NCBI RefSeq assembly: GCF_001299475.1
Contig: NZ_CYUJ01000002.1
Coordinates: 372,001-436,000 of the forward strand
DNA length: 64,000 nt
Direction: 5' to 3'
Origin: Neofamilia massiliensis
GTDB taxonomy: Bacteria; Bacillota; Clostridia; Tissierellales; Peptoniphilaceae
The position numbers and the translations under genes were made by a program. Positions 52,020 through 61,935 of this stretch are shown here, in pieces (within the stretch, counting starts at the first letter, position 1; every line of letters starts with the position of its first letter). The notes under the pieces were generated by a model, which ran no database searches, was not told the origin of the DNA, and saw only the letters and a program-made list of their open reading frames with translations.

Positions 52020-52068
52020 TATAATAGCAAAAGAGGATAAAATTCATATACTTTGTCATAAGTATATG
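52020..52068 (+). promoter_or_regulatory. suf operon -10 and leader palindrome
   Basis: TATAAT (52020-52025) has no clear -35. About 20 bases downstream CATATACTT (52045-52053) and AAGTATATG (52060-52068) form a 9-bp inverted repeat with a 6-base loop. It could be an operator for an Fe-S or iron regulator or an mRNA hairpin. Confidence 0.5.
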
Positions 52069-52108
52069 GAATGAAAAATAGATTTCTAATAATTTAGGGA
52101 GGAAACAA

Positions 52109-52849
52109 ATGACAAAATCACTACTAAACATAGAAGATCTTATTGTGTCTGTTGAAGACAAAGAAATTCTACACAAACTTGATTTAGAGGTTAAAGAAGG
52201 CGAGACTCATGTAATTATGGGACCTAATGGAGCAGGTAAGTCTACTTTAGGAAATGCAATTATGGGCAACCCTCAATACTCTATAGATGGAGGAAAGATA
52301 ATTTTTGATGGAGAAGATATTACTGATTTATCTCCAGACAAGAGAGCCAACAAGGGCTTATTTATTTCTTTCCAAAACCCAATTGAAGTTCCTGGAATAA
52401 CTTTAGGAAACTTTACAAAGACAGCTTTAGAAGCACACACAGGTGAGAGACTAAGACTTTGGGACTTTAAAAAGGAAGCAAAAAAAGTTTTAGAAATGCT
52501 AGACATGGATCCATCTTATGCAGACAGAGATCTAAATGTTGGTTTTTCAGGTGGGGAAAAGAAAAAGGCAGAAATCTTTCAACTACTAATGCTAAAACCA
52601 AAACTTGCCATCCTAGACGAAACTGACTCAGGTCTAGACGTTGATGCTGTAAGGATTGTTTCTGAAGGTGTAAAGATTTATAAGGAACAAATGGGTGGAA
52701 GTCTAATAATTATTACCCACTCAACTAGGATTCTAGATGCCCTTGATGTTGACCACACCAACGTTTTAGTTAGAGGAAGCATTGTTGCATCTGGAGATAG
52801 AAAACTAATTGACGAAATTAACGAACACGGTTTTGAAAAATATATTTAA
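52109..52849 (+). CDS. sufC: Fe-S assembly ATPase SufC
   Basis: This 246-residue ABC-type ATPase works with SufB and SufD in building Fe-S clusters. Walker A GPNGAGKST, signature FSGGEKKKAEIFQ, Walker B LAILDETDSGLDVDA and switch THS are diagnostic of SufC. First gene of sufCBDSU, with GGGAGG before the ATG. Confidence 0.96.
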   Translation: MTKSLLNIEDLIVSVEDKEILHKLDLEVKEGETHVIMGPNGAGKSTLGNAIMGNPQYSIDGGKIIFDGEDITDLSPDKRANKGLFISFQNPIEVPGITLGNFTKTALEAHTGERLRLWDFKKEAKKVLEMLDMDPSYADRDLNVGFSGGEKKKAEIFQLLMLKPKLAILDETDSGLDVDAVRIVSEGVKIYKEQMGGSLIIITHSTRILDALDVDHTNVLVRGSIVASGDRKLIDEINEHGFEKYI

Positions 52850-52867
52850 TTATTAGGAGGTGAAACC

Positions 52868-54277
52868 GTGACTAGAGAAAAAGCTCATGTTGAAGATATT
52901 AATCGCTCCATGTATGACTTCCACTTTGATGACAAAGATTCATTCAAAGTTGAAGGTGGGTTGACTGAAGAAATTGTTAGAGAAATTTCTAAGGAAAAAA
53001 ACGATCCTGAATGGATGACAGATTTAAGATTAAGATCTTTAAGAATTTATAATGAAACCCCACTTCCAAACTGGGGACCAGATATTACTGGCCTAAATAT
53101 GAGTGAGATTGTAACTTATGTAAGGCCAAACACAAATATGAAAGCCAACTGGGACGATGTTCCAGATAATATAAAAGACACTTTTGAAAAACTTGGCATC
53201 CCTCAAGCTGAAATAAAATCACTAGCTGGAGTAGGAGCCCAATACGATTCAGAACTTGTATATCACAACTTGAGAGAAGAAGTTGCAGCCCAAGGAGTTA
53301 TTTACACTGACCTTGAATCTGCTATGCACGGCGAATATGGCAAGATGATTGAAGAATACTTTATGAAGTTAGTTCCACCAACAGACCACAAGTTCGCTGC
53401 TCTTCACGGAGCTGTTTGGTCTGGAGGTTCTTTTGTCTATGTGCCAAAGGGAGTTCAAGTTGAAATTCCCCTACAATCTTATTTTAGATTAAATGCACCA
53501 GGAGCTGGACAATTTGAACACACTTTAATTATTGTAGACGAAGGTGCATCTCTTCATTTTATTGAAGGCTGTTCTGCACCAAAATATAATGTAGCCAACC
53601 TTCACGCAGGTTGTGTTGAACTTTATGTAAAGAAAGATGCAAAACTTAGATATTCTACCATTGAAAACTGGTCAAAGAATATGTATAACTTAAATACAAA
53701 AAGGGTCATCGTTGAAGAAGGTGGCCAAATGGAATGGGTTTCAGGATCCTTTGGATCTCACATTTCATGTTTATATCCAATGACTATTTTAAATGGCGAA
53801 AGAGCCAGCGTTGAATTTACTGGTGTAACTTTTGCTGGAGCAGGCCAGAACCTAGACACAGGTGCAAAAGTTGTTCACAATGCACCAAAGACAACTTCAT
53901 TTATAAACACTAGGTCTATTTCAAAGGGCGGAGGCATTTCTACCTTTAGGTCATCACTAAAGGTCAGCCCAAATGCTACACAGGCCAAGGCAGCAGTTAA
54001 CTGCCAGTCTCTAATGCTAGACCCAATTTCTAGGTCAGATACAATTCCAGCCATGGATATTAGAACTTCTGATGCAGATATTGGCCACGAAGCAAGTATT
54101 GGATCAATATCTGATGATGCAGTATTTTATTTAATGTCTAGGGGCCTAAGCGAAGAAGAAGCTAAGGCACTAATTGTTTCAGGTTTTGCTGACAATGTTT
54201 CTAAGGAACTTCCACTCGAGTATGCAGTTGAAATGAACAATTTAATTAGACTTGAAATGATAGGATCTATAGGCTAA
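52868..54277 (+). CDS. sufB: Fe-S scaffold protein SufB
   Basis: This 469-residue scaffold of the SufBCD complex starts at GTG 52868 after AGGAGGTG. Signature stretches include VWSGGSFVYVPKGV, EGCSAPKYNVANLHAGCVE and QAKAAVNCQSLMLD, with the conserved Cys residues for cluster assembly. Length is normal. Confidence 0.96.
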   Translation: MTREKAHVEDINRSMYDFHFDDKDSFKVEGGLTEEIVREISKEKNDPEWMTDLRLRSLRIYNETPLPNWGPDITGLNMSEIVTYVRPNTNMKANWDDVPDNIKDTFEKLGIPQAEIKSLAGVGAQYDSELVYHNLREEVAAQGVIYTDLESAMHGEYGKMIEEYFMKLVPPTDHKFAALHGAVWSGGSFVYVPKGVQVEIPLQSYFRLNAPGAGQFEHTLIIVDEGASLHFIEGCSAPKYNVANLHAGCVELYVKKDAKLRYSTIENWSKNMYNLNTKRVIVEEGGQMEWVSGSFGSHISCLYPMTILNGERASVEFTGVTFAGAGQNLDTGAKVVHNAPKTTSFINTRSISKGGGISTFRSSLKVSPNATQAKAAVNCQSLMLDPISRSDTIPAMDIRTSDADIGHEASIGSISDDAVFYLMSRGLSEEEAKALIVSGFADNVSKELPLEYAVEMNNLIRLEMIGSIG

Positions 54278-54287
54278 GGGGGAGAAA

Positions 54288-55343
54288 ATGGAAAAGAGAG
54301 AAAAATTAATATTAAACCACATTCCAGTTTTAACTTGGAACAGGTTAAAGATGAATTATGAAGAAATTCCTAACCCTGGCAAAATGACAGACCTTGAATT
54401 TGATAAAAAATTTCCAGCTGAAGTTTTTTATGAAAAAGATACAAAGAGAAAGATAGATGTTCAAACAGGAGTAGGAGCAGATATAAATAGTCTACTAGAC
54501 GCAAGCGAAATTTCCAGCCACTATTTTAAAGTAGGCAAGGGAGAAAAACTAGCTGAGCCAATTAGACTTGATTTTGATATTAAAGAAGGCAAGTGGGCTT
54601 CAGTTGTTGAACTTGAAGTTGAAGATGGGGGAGAGGCCACTTTAGTAATGGACTACAGGTCAAGTGGATCTGGATTTTCTGCCATTCAAACTAGACTAAA
54701 AGCCGACAAGGAAGCCAAGATAACCCTAGTTCAAATTCAAAGAATAGGCGATGACCTAGACTTTGTTAACGACCTAGGCGGATATTTAGACGAAAAATCA
54801 AACATTAAAGTTATAAAAGTAATTTTATCAGGAGACAATAGCTACGATGGTGGAAGATTTGTCCTTGAAGACAGGGCAGACCTTTCAACTAATATAGGAT
54901 ACATTGTTGAAAAAGACCATAGACTAGATATGAATTATTTAGTTGAACACAAGGGAGTCTTTTCCCTATCTGAAATTGATGTAGAAGGAGTTCTTAGAGA
55001 CACTGCCTACAAAATGTTTAGGGGAACAATTGACATCCAACATGGAGCCGACCAAGCCAAAGGCAACGAACACGAAAATGTTCTAATGCTAGATGAAGGT
55101 GTTATTAATAAGTCTATTCCAATAATTCTCTGTGCCGAAGAAAATGTTGAAGGCAACCACGGGGCTACTATGGGTAGACTTGATGAAGACTTAATGTTCT
55201 ACCTATTGTCTAGGGGAATTTCAGAAGAAGAAATTTATGAACTTATGGCCAAGGTTAGAATCCTAGCAATTGCCAACCAAATTGAAGATTCAGTTGCCAA
55301 AGACCTTGTCCTAAATGAAATTGGAGGCTTTGACAATGACTAA
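54288..55343 (+). CDS. sufD: Fe-S assembly protein SufD
   Basis: This 351-residue paralogue of SufB has the beta-helix core and C-terminal motif GAMG-like GNHGATMGRLDEDLMFYLLS with GVINKSIP. It ends inside sufS. Confidence 0.92.
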   Translation: MEKREKLILNHIPVLTWNRLKMNYEEIPNPGKMTDLEFDKKFPAEVFYEKDTKRKIDVQTGVGADINSLLDASEISSHYFKVGKGEKLAEPIRLDFDIKEGKWASVVELEVEDGGEATLVMDYRSSGSGFSAIQTRLKADKEAKITLVQIQRIGDDLDFVNDLGGYLDEKSNIKVIKVILSGDNSYDGGRFVLEDRADLSTNIGYIVEKDHRLDMNYLVEHKGVFSLSEIDVEGVLRDTAYKMFRGTIDIQHGADQAKGNEHENVLMLDEGVINKSIPIILCAEENVEGNHGATMGRLDEDLMFYLLSRGISEEEIYELMAKVRILAIANQIEDSVAKDLVLNEIGGFDND

Positions 55344-56559
55344 GGACCTTTTAAAGTTTAGAGATGAGTTTCCACTTTTGCAAAGAGAAAAAATTGCCTA
55401 TTTAGACAATGCGGCAACATCACAAAAACCTCAATGCGTTTTAGATGCAGTTGAAAAATATTACCAAGAAGACAATGCAAATCCTATGAGAGGTCTTTAC
55501 GATCTTTCAGTTAGGGCCACAGAAACTTATGAAGAAGCAAGAAGAAAAGTAGCTAAGTTTATAAACGCCAGCCGTCCAGAAGAAATTGTCTTTACTAGAA
55601 ACGCTTCAGAATCTTTAAACCTAGTTGCCTATACCTATGGCCTAGACAATTTAAAAGAAGGAGACGAAATTCTAGTTGGCATAACAGAACACCACTCAAA
55701 CTTCCTTCCTTGGAGGATGGTTGCAGAAAAAACTGGAGCCAAGGTCATCTATATAGAATGCCAAGAAGACGGATCAATATCTGAAGACTACTTTAAATCA
55801 CTTTTAACCGAAAAAACTAAGTTAGTTGCTCTTACTCATATTTCAAATGTTCTAGGTAGAGAGTATCCAGTTAAGAAATTTATTGAACTTAGCCATGAGG
55901 CTGGAGCAGTTTTTGTTTTAGATATTTGCCAGTCAATGCCTCATGTAAAAATTGATATCCAAGATCTTAATCCTGACTTCGCTGCCTTTTCTGGCCACAA
56001 AATGTTTGCGCCAATGGGAATCGGCGGACTTTATGGCAGGTATGAACTTTTAGATAAAATGTCTCCCTTTATGCGCGGAGGCGAAATGATAGAGACAGTA
56101 AATTTAGAAGGCCAAACTTACGCTGAAGTTCCTCACAAGTTTGAAGCAGGAACAGTAAATGTAGGAGGAGCAAAAGGCCTAAGTGCTGCAATTGATTTTA
56201 TCGAAAGAGTTGGCATGGAAAATATTGCAAAGAGAGAAGAAGAGCTAACAAAACTTGCTCTAGAAGGTCTTATGAAAGATCCTCATGTAAAAATTCTAGG
56301 AGCCAAGGATGCCAAAAACCACCACGGAATAATTTCCTTTGCAGTTGAAGGAGTTCATCCTCACGACATTGGAGAAATTTTAAGCCACGATGGAATTGCA
56401 ATTAGAGCAGGCCACCACTGTGCTCAACCACTACTTGCCCACTTGGGAGTAAAATCATCAGCTAGGGCATCAATTGCCTTTTATAATACAGAAGAAGAAG
56501 TAGAGAGATTTGTAAAATCAGTAAGATCATTAAGGGAGAAGATGGGCTATGACGACTAA
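55336..56559 (+). CDS. sufS: Cysteine desulfurase SufS
   Basis: This 407-residue PLP enzyme takes sulfur from cysteine for Fe-S assembly. The PLP Lys is in FSGHKMFAPMG and the catalytic Cys in RAGHHCAQP; YLDNAATSQKP and TEHHSNFLPW are typical of the SufS class. ATG 55336 has TTGGAGG upstream; a longer in-frame start inside sufD is not needed. Confidence 0.95.
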   Translation: MTKDLLKFRDEFPLLQREKIAYLDNAATSQKPQCVLDAVEKYYQEDNANPMRGLYDLSVRATETYEEARRKVAKFINASRPEEIVFTRNASESLNLVAYTYGLDNLKEGDEILVGITEHHSNFLPWRMVAEKTGAKVIYIECQEDGSISEDYFKSLLTEKTKLVALTHISNVLGREYPVKKFIELSHEAGAVFVLDICQSMPHVKIDIQDLNPDFAAFSGHKMFAPMGIGGLYGRYELLDKMSPFMRGGEMIETVNLEGQTYAEVPHKFEAGTVNVGGAKGLSAAIDFIERVGMENIAKREEELTKLALEGLMKDPHVKILGAKDAKNHHGIISFAVEGVHPHDIGEILSHDGIAIRAGHHCAQPLLAHLGVKSSARASIAFYNTEEEVERFVKSVRSLREKMGYDD

Positions 56560-56989
56560 TACTTTTTATAACGAAATTCTAACAGAACACAACATCAGAC
56601 CCTTACACAAAAGAGAAATAGAGGGAGCCAACCTTAGACTAGAAGGAGTTAACCCATCATGTGGAGATGAAATTACAGTTTCCCTTAGAGTTAATGCCGA
56701 TGACATAGTTGAAGATGGCGCCTTTGAAGGTTCAGGTTGTGCCATATCCCAGGCATCTGCAGATATGATGTTAGATTTAATTATTGGCAAGACCAAAGAC
56801 GAAGCCCTTGAGCTAGCAGATATATTTTTAAGGATGATTCAAAAACAAGCAAGTCCTGAAGAAGTAGAAATGTTAGAAGAAGCTTCGATTCTAGAAGATG
56901 TTTCAAATATGCCAGCCAGAGTAAAGTGTGCAGTACTAGGTTGGAGAACAGTTGACGAAATGTTAAAAAACCATGAAGACCACAAATAA
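56549..56989 (+). CDS. sufU: Sulfur-transfer protein SufU
   Basis: This 146-residue zinc protein takes persulfide sulfur from SufS. Zinc ligands are in NPSCGDEI, GSGCAISQAS and RVKCAVLGW. It overlaps sufS by 11 bases and ends the operon. Confidence 0.95.
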   Translation: MTTNTFYNEILTEHNIRPLHKREIEGANLRLEGVNPSCGDEITVSLRVNADDIVEDGAFEGSGCAISQASADMMLDLIIGKTKDEALELADIFLRMIQKQASPEEVEMLEEASILEDVSNMPARVKCAVLGWRTVDEMLKNHEDHK

Positions 56990-56996
56990 ATTTTTA

Positions 56997-57030
56997 AAAG
57001 TCTTAGCTATTTTGTAGCTAGGACTTTTTT
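56997..57030 (+). terminator. Terminator of the suf operon
   Basis: AGTCTTAGCTA and TAGCTAGGACT pair with one G-U, followed by TTTTTT. Confidence 0.85.
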
Positions 57031-57210
57031 AATGGAAACTTTTCTAGGCCTTAATACAGACTTAATAAAAGATTCTTACAATAAATATGCAAGAAGCAAA
57101 GAGATAAATTTTTTCATACTATCCATTTTAAAGAAAAGAGGGCGAGTCAGCTCTCTTTTGCTTTATAATAAAATATTTCCTTGTTATAATAAAAGGACGA
57201 GGAGGTAAGT

Positions 57211-57879
57211 ATGGAATTAAAAAAGAATATTAAAATAGAATGCCCGTCATGTAAAAGTGAAAGTGACTTTGAAGTTTATGAAAATATAAATACAAAAATC
57301 TATCCTGACCTAAAGGATCAAATTAAAAGTGGAGACCTCTTCCTCTTTACTTGTCCAAAATGCCAGGCAGAAACAATTGTAGACTATGGTCTAATTTACC
57401 AAGACCCAGAAGAAAAAATTCTCATCCAATACTGTAAAAACGACGAAGAAAAAAATGCAGCCCTAGGACTTTTTAAAAAGGAAAATATGGACGATGTTGA
57501 TAAGGCCAAGGAAATAATTGGAATCTTAGATTCTTATGACAAGAGACTAGTTGAAAGTCTAGATAGCTTGATAGAAAAAATTAATATTTTTGATAGAGGT
57601 TTAGACGATAGAATTGTTGAACTAATAAAAATATTTGCCTTAGACTTTTTTTCTAAGGACCAACCTGGAGAGACTTTAAAAAATATTTTTTATACAGACG
57701 AAGATGGCAAGGGCTTAATTATCTTTGAAACCCAAGATGACTTTTTCGCCTTAGACATGGACGAAAACTTGTATAATTTTTTAAAGGCCAAGCTTAGAGA
57801 ACTAGACTTAGATGAAGCCTATATAATAGACAACAAATGGGCCAAGGAAGTTTTTGATAAACTAGTAAAATTAGGATAA
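57211..57879 (+). CDS. CpXC-domain protein
   Basis: This 222-residue protein starts with a CpXC domain (IECPSCKSESDFEVY; FLFTCPKCQAET), whose paired Cys motifs probably bind zinc, followed by about 140 residues without recognised features. Function unknown. A TATAAT at about 57182 suggests its own promoter. Confidence 0.8.
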   Translation: MELKKNIKIECPSCKSESDFEVYENINTKIYPDLKDQIKSGDLFLFTCPKCQAETIVDYGLIYQDPEEKILIQYCKNDEEKNAALGLFKKENMDDVDKAKEIIGILDSYDKRLVESLDSLIEKINIFDRGLDDRIVELIKIFALDFFSKDQPGETLKNIFYTDEDGKGLIIFETQDDFFALDMDENLYNFLKAKLRELDLDEAYIIDNKWAKEVFDKLVKLG

Positions 57880-57882
57880 GAA

Positions 57883-57914
57883 AAAAGCTGGGAGAATTTA
57901 ATCTTCCAGCTTTT
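57883..57914. terminator. Bidirectional terminator between the CpXC gene and the superoxide reductase gene
   Basis: AAAAGCTGGGAGA pairs with TCTTCCAGCTTTT (one G-U), flanked by A and T runs, between convergent genes. Confidence 0.8.
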
Positions 57915-57921
57915 AAATATT

Positions 57922-58287
57922 TTATTCTAAAACTAAATCAGCTTCTGATTCCCATAAGCCGTGGATATTACAATAGCTTAGGGCAAATAGCTTTCCATTT
58001 TTTTCTGCTTTAAAGTTTACTTCTGCTGTGTAAGAAGTTAAAGTGTCTTCTTCTCCGTGAGCAGTAAAGTCAACTGTTGATACTTCAATTGGTTTTGGGA
58101 ATCCTTCTGGTTGGAAGAATAATTTAAACCAAGCAATGTGGTGTTCAAAAGTATTTGGATGGCCAATTTCTTCGCCAACTGCTAATTTTACCTTTACATC
58201 TTCACCTTTTACTGATTTTTCAATGTGGATAACTGGAACGTGTTTTTCGTTTTTCCAATCTCCGCTCATAATAGTTTTACTAAGCAT
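57922..58287 (-). CDS. Superoxide reductase (neelaredoxin type)
   Basis: This 121-residue enzyme reduces superoxide at a His4-Cys iron site. Ligands are in EKHVPVI, GHPNTFEHHIAW and SYCNIHGLW. It lacks the N-terminal desulforedoxin domain, so it is the one-iron class. It supports an anaerobic lifestyle, with Tpx at 25746. Confidence 0.93.
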   Translation of the reverse strand: MLSKTIMSGDWKNEKHVPVIHIEKSVKGEDVKVKLAVGEEIGHPNTFEHHIAWFKLFFQPEGFPKPIEVSTVDFTAHGEEDTLTSYTAEVNFKAEKNGKLFALSYCNIHGLWESEADLVLE

Positions 58288-58400
58288 TACTATCTATCCT
58301 CCTATTAGTATTTTCACAGTATTTATATCCATTCTAAAGTCTTTTTAAACAAATCCCACAAAAGCTTTTCATTTTGTGATAAAATATACTTAGGTGAACT

Positions 58401-59531
58401 ATGGAAAAATACACATTAATAGCAACTACAACCTTTGGTCTTGAAGCTCTTTGTAAAAGAGAACTAAGAGACCTAGGTATGGAAATAAAAAAAGTACAAG
58501 ACGGAAGAATATATTTTGAAGGAACCATGGAAGATGTAGCAAAAGCCAACTTGTGGTTAAGGACAGCTGACAGGGTTTTAATTGAGCTTGGAAACTTTAA
58601 GGCTCTTAGTTTTGAAGAGCTTTTCAACAAGGTTTATGAGATTCCCTGGGAGGATATTATTCCTGCAAATGGAAACTTTATTGTAAATGGCAAGTCCATA
58701 AAATCAAAATTATTTTCAATTTCAGACTGCCAGAGAATTACAGAAAAGGCAATAATAAAAAAACTACAGACCAAATACGATATAGCCTGGTTTGAAAAAT
58801 CTGGCGCCCTTTATGATATTGAAGTGGCACTATTAAAAGACTATGCTTCAATAACCTTAGATACTACAGGCAAGGGCCTCCACAAGAGAGGCTATCGAAA
58901 AAAACACGGAGACGCTCCAATTAAAGAAACTCTAGCAGCTTGTATGGTTATGCTTTCGTATTGGAACAAGGACAGGATCTTATACGATCCTTTCTGTGGG
59001 TCTGGAACAATTTTAGTCGAGGCGGCAATGATTGGTAGAAATATTGCTCCAGGTTTAGAAAGAGGTTTTGCCTTTAATAACTGGACTGGAGTTAATAAGG
59101 ATATTTTAGCAAAGGCAAAAAAAGATGCCCTTGAAAAAATCGACCACCATGCGAACTTAAAAATTTATGGCACAGACATAGACGAAGAGATGGTAAATTT
59201 ATCTAGGGAAATTGTTGCAGACCTAGGTTTTGAAGATGATATAAAAATTTTCCGCAAGGATTTTAGAGACTTTGACCTAGAAGATTCTTTTGGGGTTATG
59301 ATTACTAATCCGCCTTATGGAGAGAGACTAAAAATTTCTGACCTAGCAAGGCTTGAAAGAGATCTGGGAGAAAAAATAAATAAATTAAAAACTTGGTCTT
59401 CCTATATTATAACCAGTGACGAAAATTTCGAAAGAAACTTTAAGAGAAAGGCCGACAGAAAGAGAAAGTTATACAATGGCAAGATTAAGGTAGACTACTA
59501 TCAATATTATGGGCCGAGACCTGATTTTTAA
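58401..59531 (+). CDS. THUMP-domain rRNA methyltransferase (RlmL/YpsC family)
   Basis: This 376-residue protein has an N-terminal THUMP RNA-binding region (TFGLEALCKRELRDLG to about 165) and a SAM methyltransferase domain with DPFCGSGTILVEAAM, GTDIDEEMV and the N6/N2-type motif TNPPYGERL. It probably methylates a guanine in 23S rRNA. The ATG is preceded by AGGTGA. Confidence 0.9.
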   Translation: MEKYTLIATTTFGLEALCKRELRDLGMEIKKVQDGRIYFEGTMEDVAKANLWLRTADRVLIELGNFKALSFEELFNKVYEIPWEDIIPANGNFIVNGKSIKSKLFSISDCQRITEKAIIKKLQTKYDIAWFEKSGALYDIEVALLKDYASITLDTTGKGLHKRGYRKKHGDAPIKETLAACMVMLSYWNKDRILYDPFCGSGTILVEAAMIGRNIAPGLERGFAFNNWTGVNKDILAKAKKDALEKIDHHANLKIYGTDIDEEMVNLSREIVADLGFEDDIKIFRKDFRDFDLEDSFGVMITNPPYGERLKISDLARLERDLGEKINKLKTWSSYIITSDENFERNFKRKADRKRKLYNGKIKVDYYQYYGPRPDF

Positions 59532-59543
59532 AAGGAGCTAGGA

Positions 59544-60587
59544 ATGCTTAAGACTAAATACTTTAAAGACGACCATTTTGAAATATTTGAAAACATGGCC
59601 GACTTAATTAGGGTTAAAGACGTAGATGACAATGTTATTTACATTAACGACCAAATTCTTACTGATAATAATTTTAAAATACCTGACAAACCTCGAAAAC
59701 TTTTAGGCTTAGAAGACACCTTACAAACAGAAGAGAAAATTGCTGGCAGAGATTACTCCATAAAGGCATCTCCTGTTTATAACGAAGATGGAGAACAAAT
59801 TGCATCAATAGAAGTTTTTAGAGATGTGACTAGAGAGAGAGAACTTGAAAAAGCCTTAAAGAGAACTTCTAAGGAAATAGAAAAAGATTTAATCTTTGCA
59901 AAAAAAATCCAAAGGCAGATTCTTCCTAGAAAGGGCCAGTTTAATAATATAACTATAGACTTTAAATACAGGCCTTCTAAGTATTTGTCTGGAGATTTAT
60001 TTGATATTTTTGATATTGATGATGAGAATATAGGAATTTATATTGTTGACGTTGCAGGTCATGGTATAGCTGCTTCAATGCTAACTGTTTTTATTAGGCA
60101 GACCATGTATTCTGTTGCCAAGGAATCAAAGTCTCCATCAGAAGTATTAGTAAAGCTAAAAGAAAAGTTCCAAGACCTAGAGCTCGAACCTGAAAGATAC
60201 TTTACTATGTTTTATGGGGTCTACAATATGAATGAAAAAGAATTAAAATATGCCAACGCTGGCCACAACTCAATTCCATTTTTATTTAACAAGGACTCAA
60301 TAACCATGTTAGTAAATTACGGCCTGCCAATTTTAGGCTTTGATACACCTACTAACTATATAGACAAGTCTGTTCGCCTAGAGGCAGGAGATTCTGTTTT
60401 AATGTATACAGATGGACTTATTGAGGCAAAAAATGAATATGGCGAAGAGTTTGGAGAAGACAGGGTCAAGCTTGCAATTTTAAATACAGAGGGAAATCTT
60501 CTAGAAGAAATAGAAAAGAAACATGCAGACTTTATAGGCATTGAACAAAAAGACGACATAGCAATGATTTTAATGAGTGTAAAATAA
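59544..60587 (+). CDS. PAS-PP2C phosphatase (RsbU/SpoIIE type)
   Basis: This 347-residue protein has a PAS-like sensor domain (about 10-95), a linking helix, then a PP2C/SpoIIE domain (LSGDLFDIF, YIVDVAGHGIAASM, YANAGHNSIPFLF, YTDGLIEAKN) with the metal-binding Asp residues. Such enzymes dephosphorylate anti-sigma antagonists, but no sigma or anti-sigma gene is nearby, so its target is unknown. Soluble, without membrane segments. Confidence 0.88.
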   Translation: MLKTKYFKDDHFEIFENMADLIRVKDVDDNVIYINDQILTDNNFKIPDKPRKLLGLEDTLQTEEKIAGRDYSIKASPVYNEDGEQIASIEVFRDVTRERELEKALKRTSKEIEKDLIFAKKIQRQILPRKGQFNNITIDFKYRPSKYLSGDLFDIFDIDDENIGIYIVDVAGHGIAASMLTVFIRQTMYSVAKESKSPSEVLVKLKEKFQDLELEPERYFTMFYGVYNMNEKELKYANAGHNSIPFLFNKDSITMLVNYGLPILGFDTPTNYIDKSVRLEAGDSVLMYTDGLIEAKNEYGEEFGEDRVKLAILNTEGNLLEEIEKKHADFIGIEQKDDIAMILMSVK

Positions 60588-60596
60588 GGGGGTCCT

Positions 60597-61892
60597 ATGA
60601 CTATAACACTAGATTACTCAAAGGCCTTAATAAAAGAAAATGACCTTGAAGAAATTAAACACTTGGCCTTAGCTTCAAAAGACTTACTTGAAAATAAAAA
60701 TGGAGCAGGTGCAGAGTTTTTAGGTTGGACAAATCTTCCGGAAAACTATGACCAAGATGAGTTTTTAAGAATTAAAGAAGCAGCTAAAAAAATAAAAGAC
60801 CAGTCAAAGGCCTTACTTGTAATTGGCATTGGTGGATCTTATTTAGGAGCCAAGGCTGCAATCTCTGCCTTAACTAATAATTTTCACAATGAAAGCTGTG
60901 GAGATGACCAGGTGAAGATTTACTTTGCAGGCCAAAACCTTTCGGAAAGCTATCTAATTGATCTTTACAATCTTTTAAAGGACCAAGACTTTTCTATAAA
61001 TGTAATTTCAAAATCGGGAACTACAACTGAACCAGCTCTTTCTTTTAGAATTTTTAAAGATCTTTTAGAAGAAAAATATGGGGAGACTGCAAAAGAGAGA
61101 ATTTTTGTAACTACAGACAAGGAAAAAGGAGCCCTAAGAGATTTGGCCCTAAAGGAAGGCTACGAAACTTTTGTGGTTCCAGACGATATTGGCGGAAGGT
61201 ATTCTGTACTCAGTGCAGTTGGTCTTCTTCCAATGGCCTGTGCAGGTATTGATATTTCTCAAATGATGGAAGGGGCAGAAGCTGCAAGACTTAAATACAA
61301 AAATCCTGTCTTTGAAGAAAATGACGCCCTTATCTATGGCGCCCTTAGAAATATTTTATACAAGAAGGGCAAGGACATTGAGCTAATGGTTTCCTACACT
61401 CCAGAGCTTTCATATTTTTCTCAGTGGTGGATCCAACTTTTTGGAGAATCTGAAGGGAAAAATAGCCAGGGAATTTTTCCAGCTTGTGGAAACTTTACAA
61501 CTGACCTTCACTCAATGGGCCAAATGATCCAAGACGGCAGGAGAAATCTATTTGAAACTGTAGTCTTAGTTAACAAAAGTGCTAAGGATCTTACTATAAA
61601 AGAAGACCCAGACAACTTAGATGGGCTAAATTATTTAGTGGGCATGAACCTATCTGAAATAAACCGAAAGGCCTTTGAAGGAACAATAGATGCCCATGTT
61701 GAAGGAGGAGTTCCCAACATTGTTGTAGAAATAGAAAGGCTAGATGCCTACAACTTTGGAGAATTATTTTACTTCTTCCAAAAGGCCTGTGGATTTTCAG
61801 CCTATATGTTAGGAGTAAACCCTTTTAACCAACCTGGAGTTGAAAAGTACAAGAGCAATATGTTTAAGTTATTAGGAAAACCAGGCTATTAA
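60597..61892 (+). CDS. pgi: Glucose-6-phosphate isomerase
   Basis: This 431-residue isomerase is of the shorter Firmicute type. Substrate motifs GIGGSYLGAKAA, SKSGTTTEPALSFR and FPACGNFTTDLHSMGQ, with the C-terminal catalytic region (FNQPGVEKYKSNMF). It starts 9 bases after the phosphatase gene, after AAGGGGG. Confidence 0.95.
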   Translation: MTITLDYSKALIKENDLEEIKHLALASKDLLENKNGAGAEFLGWTNLPENYDQDEFLRIKEAAKKIKDQSKALLVIGIGGSYLGAKAAISALTNNFHNESCGDDQVKIYFAGQNLSESYLIDLYNLLKDQDFSINVISKSGTTTEPALSFRIFKDLLEEKYGETAKERIFVTTDKEKGALRDLALKEGYETFVVPDDIGGRYSVLSAVGLLPMACAGIDISQMMEGAEAARLKYKNPVFEENDALIYGALRNILYKKGKDIELMVSYTPELSYFSQWWIQLFGESEGKNSQGIFPACGNFTTDLHSMGQMIQDGRRNLFETVVLVNKSAKDLTIKEDPDNLDGLNYLVGMNLSEINRKAFEGTIDAHVEGGVPNIVVEIERLDAYNFGELFYFFQKACGFSAYMLGVNPFNQPGVEKYKSNMFKLLGKPGY

Positions 61893-61935
61893 AATTTGAT
61901 GCTTAGTGGAACAGTTATAAAAAAGAGGTGGATAT

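Larger units (their letters stand above)
51762..52108. other. Intergenic region with two terminators and the suf leader
   Basis: No reading frame is supported in this 347-base gap. It holds two terminators (51841-51881 and 51933-51965) and the promoter and leader of the suf operon. A short untranslated RNA between the two terminators is possible but no promoter for it is clear. Confidence 0.5.

Noticed and set aside
57032-57210. An open ATG frame of about 57 codons after the suf terminator
   Set aside because: It has no ribosome site, starts in the T run of a terminator, and its product looks random.
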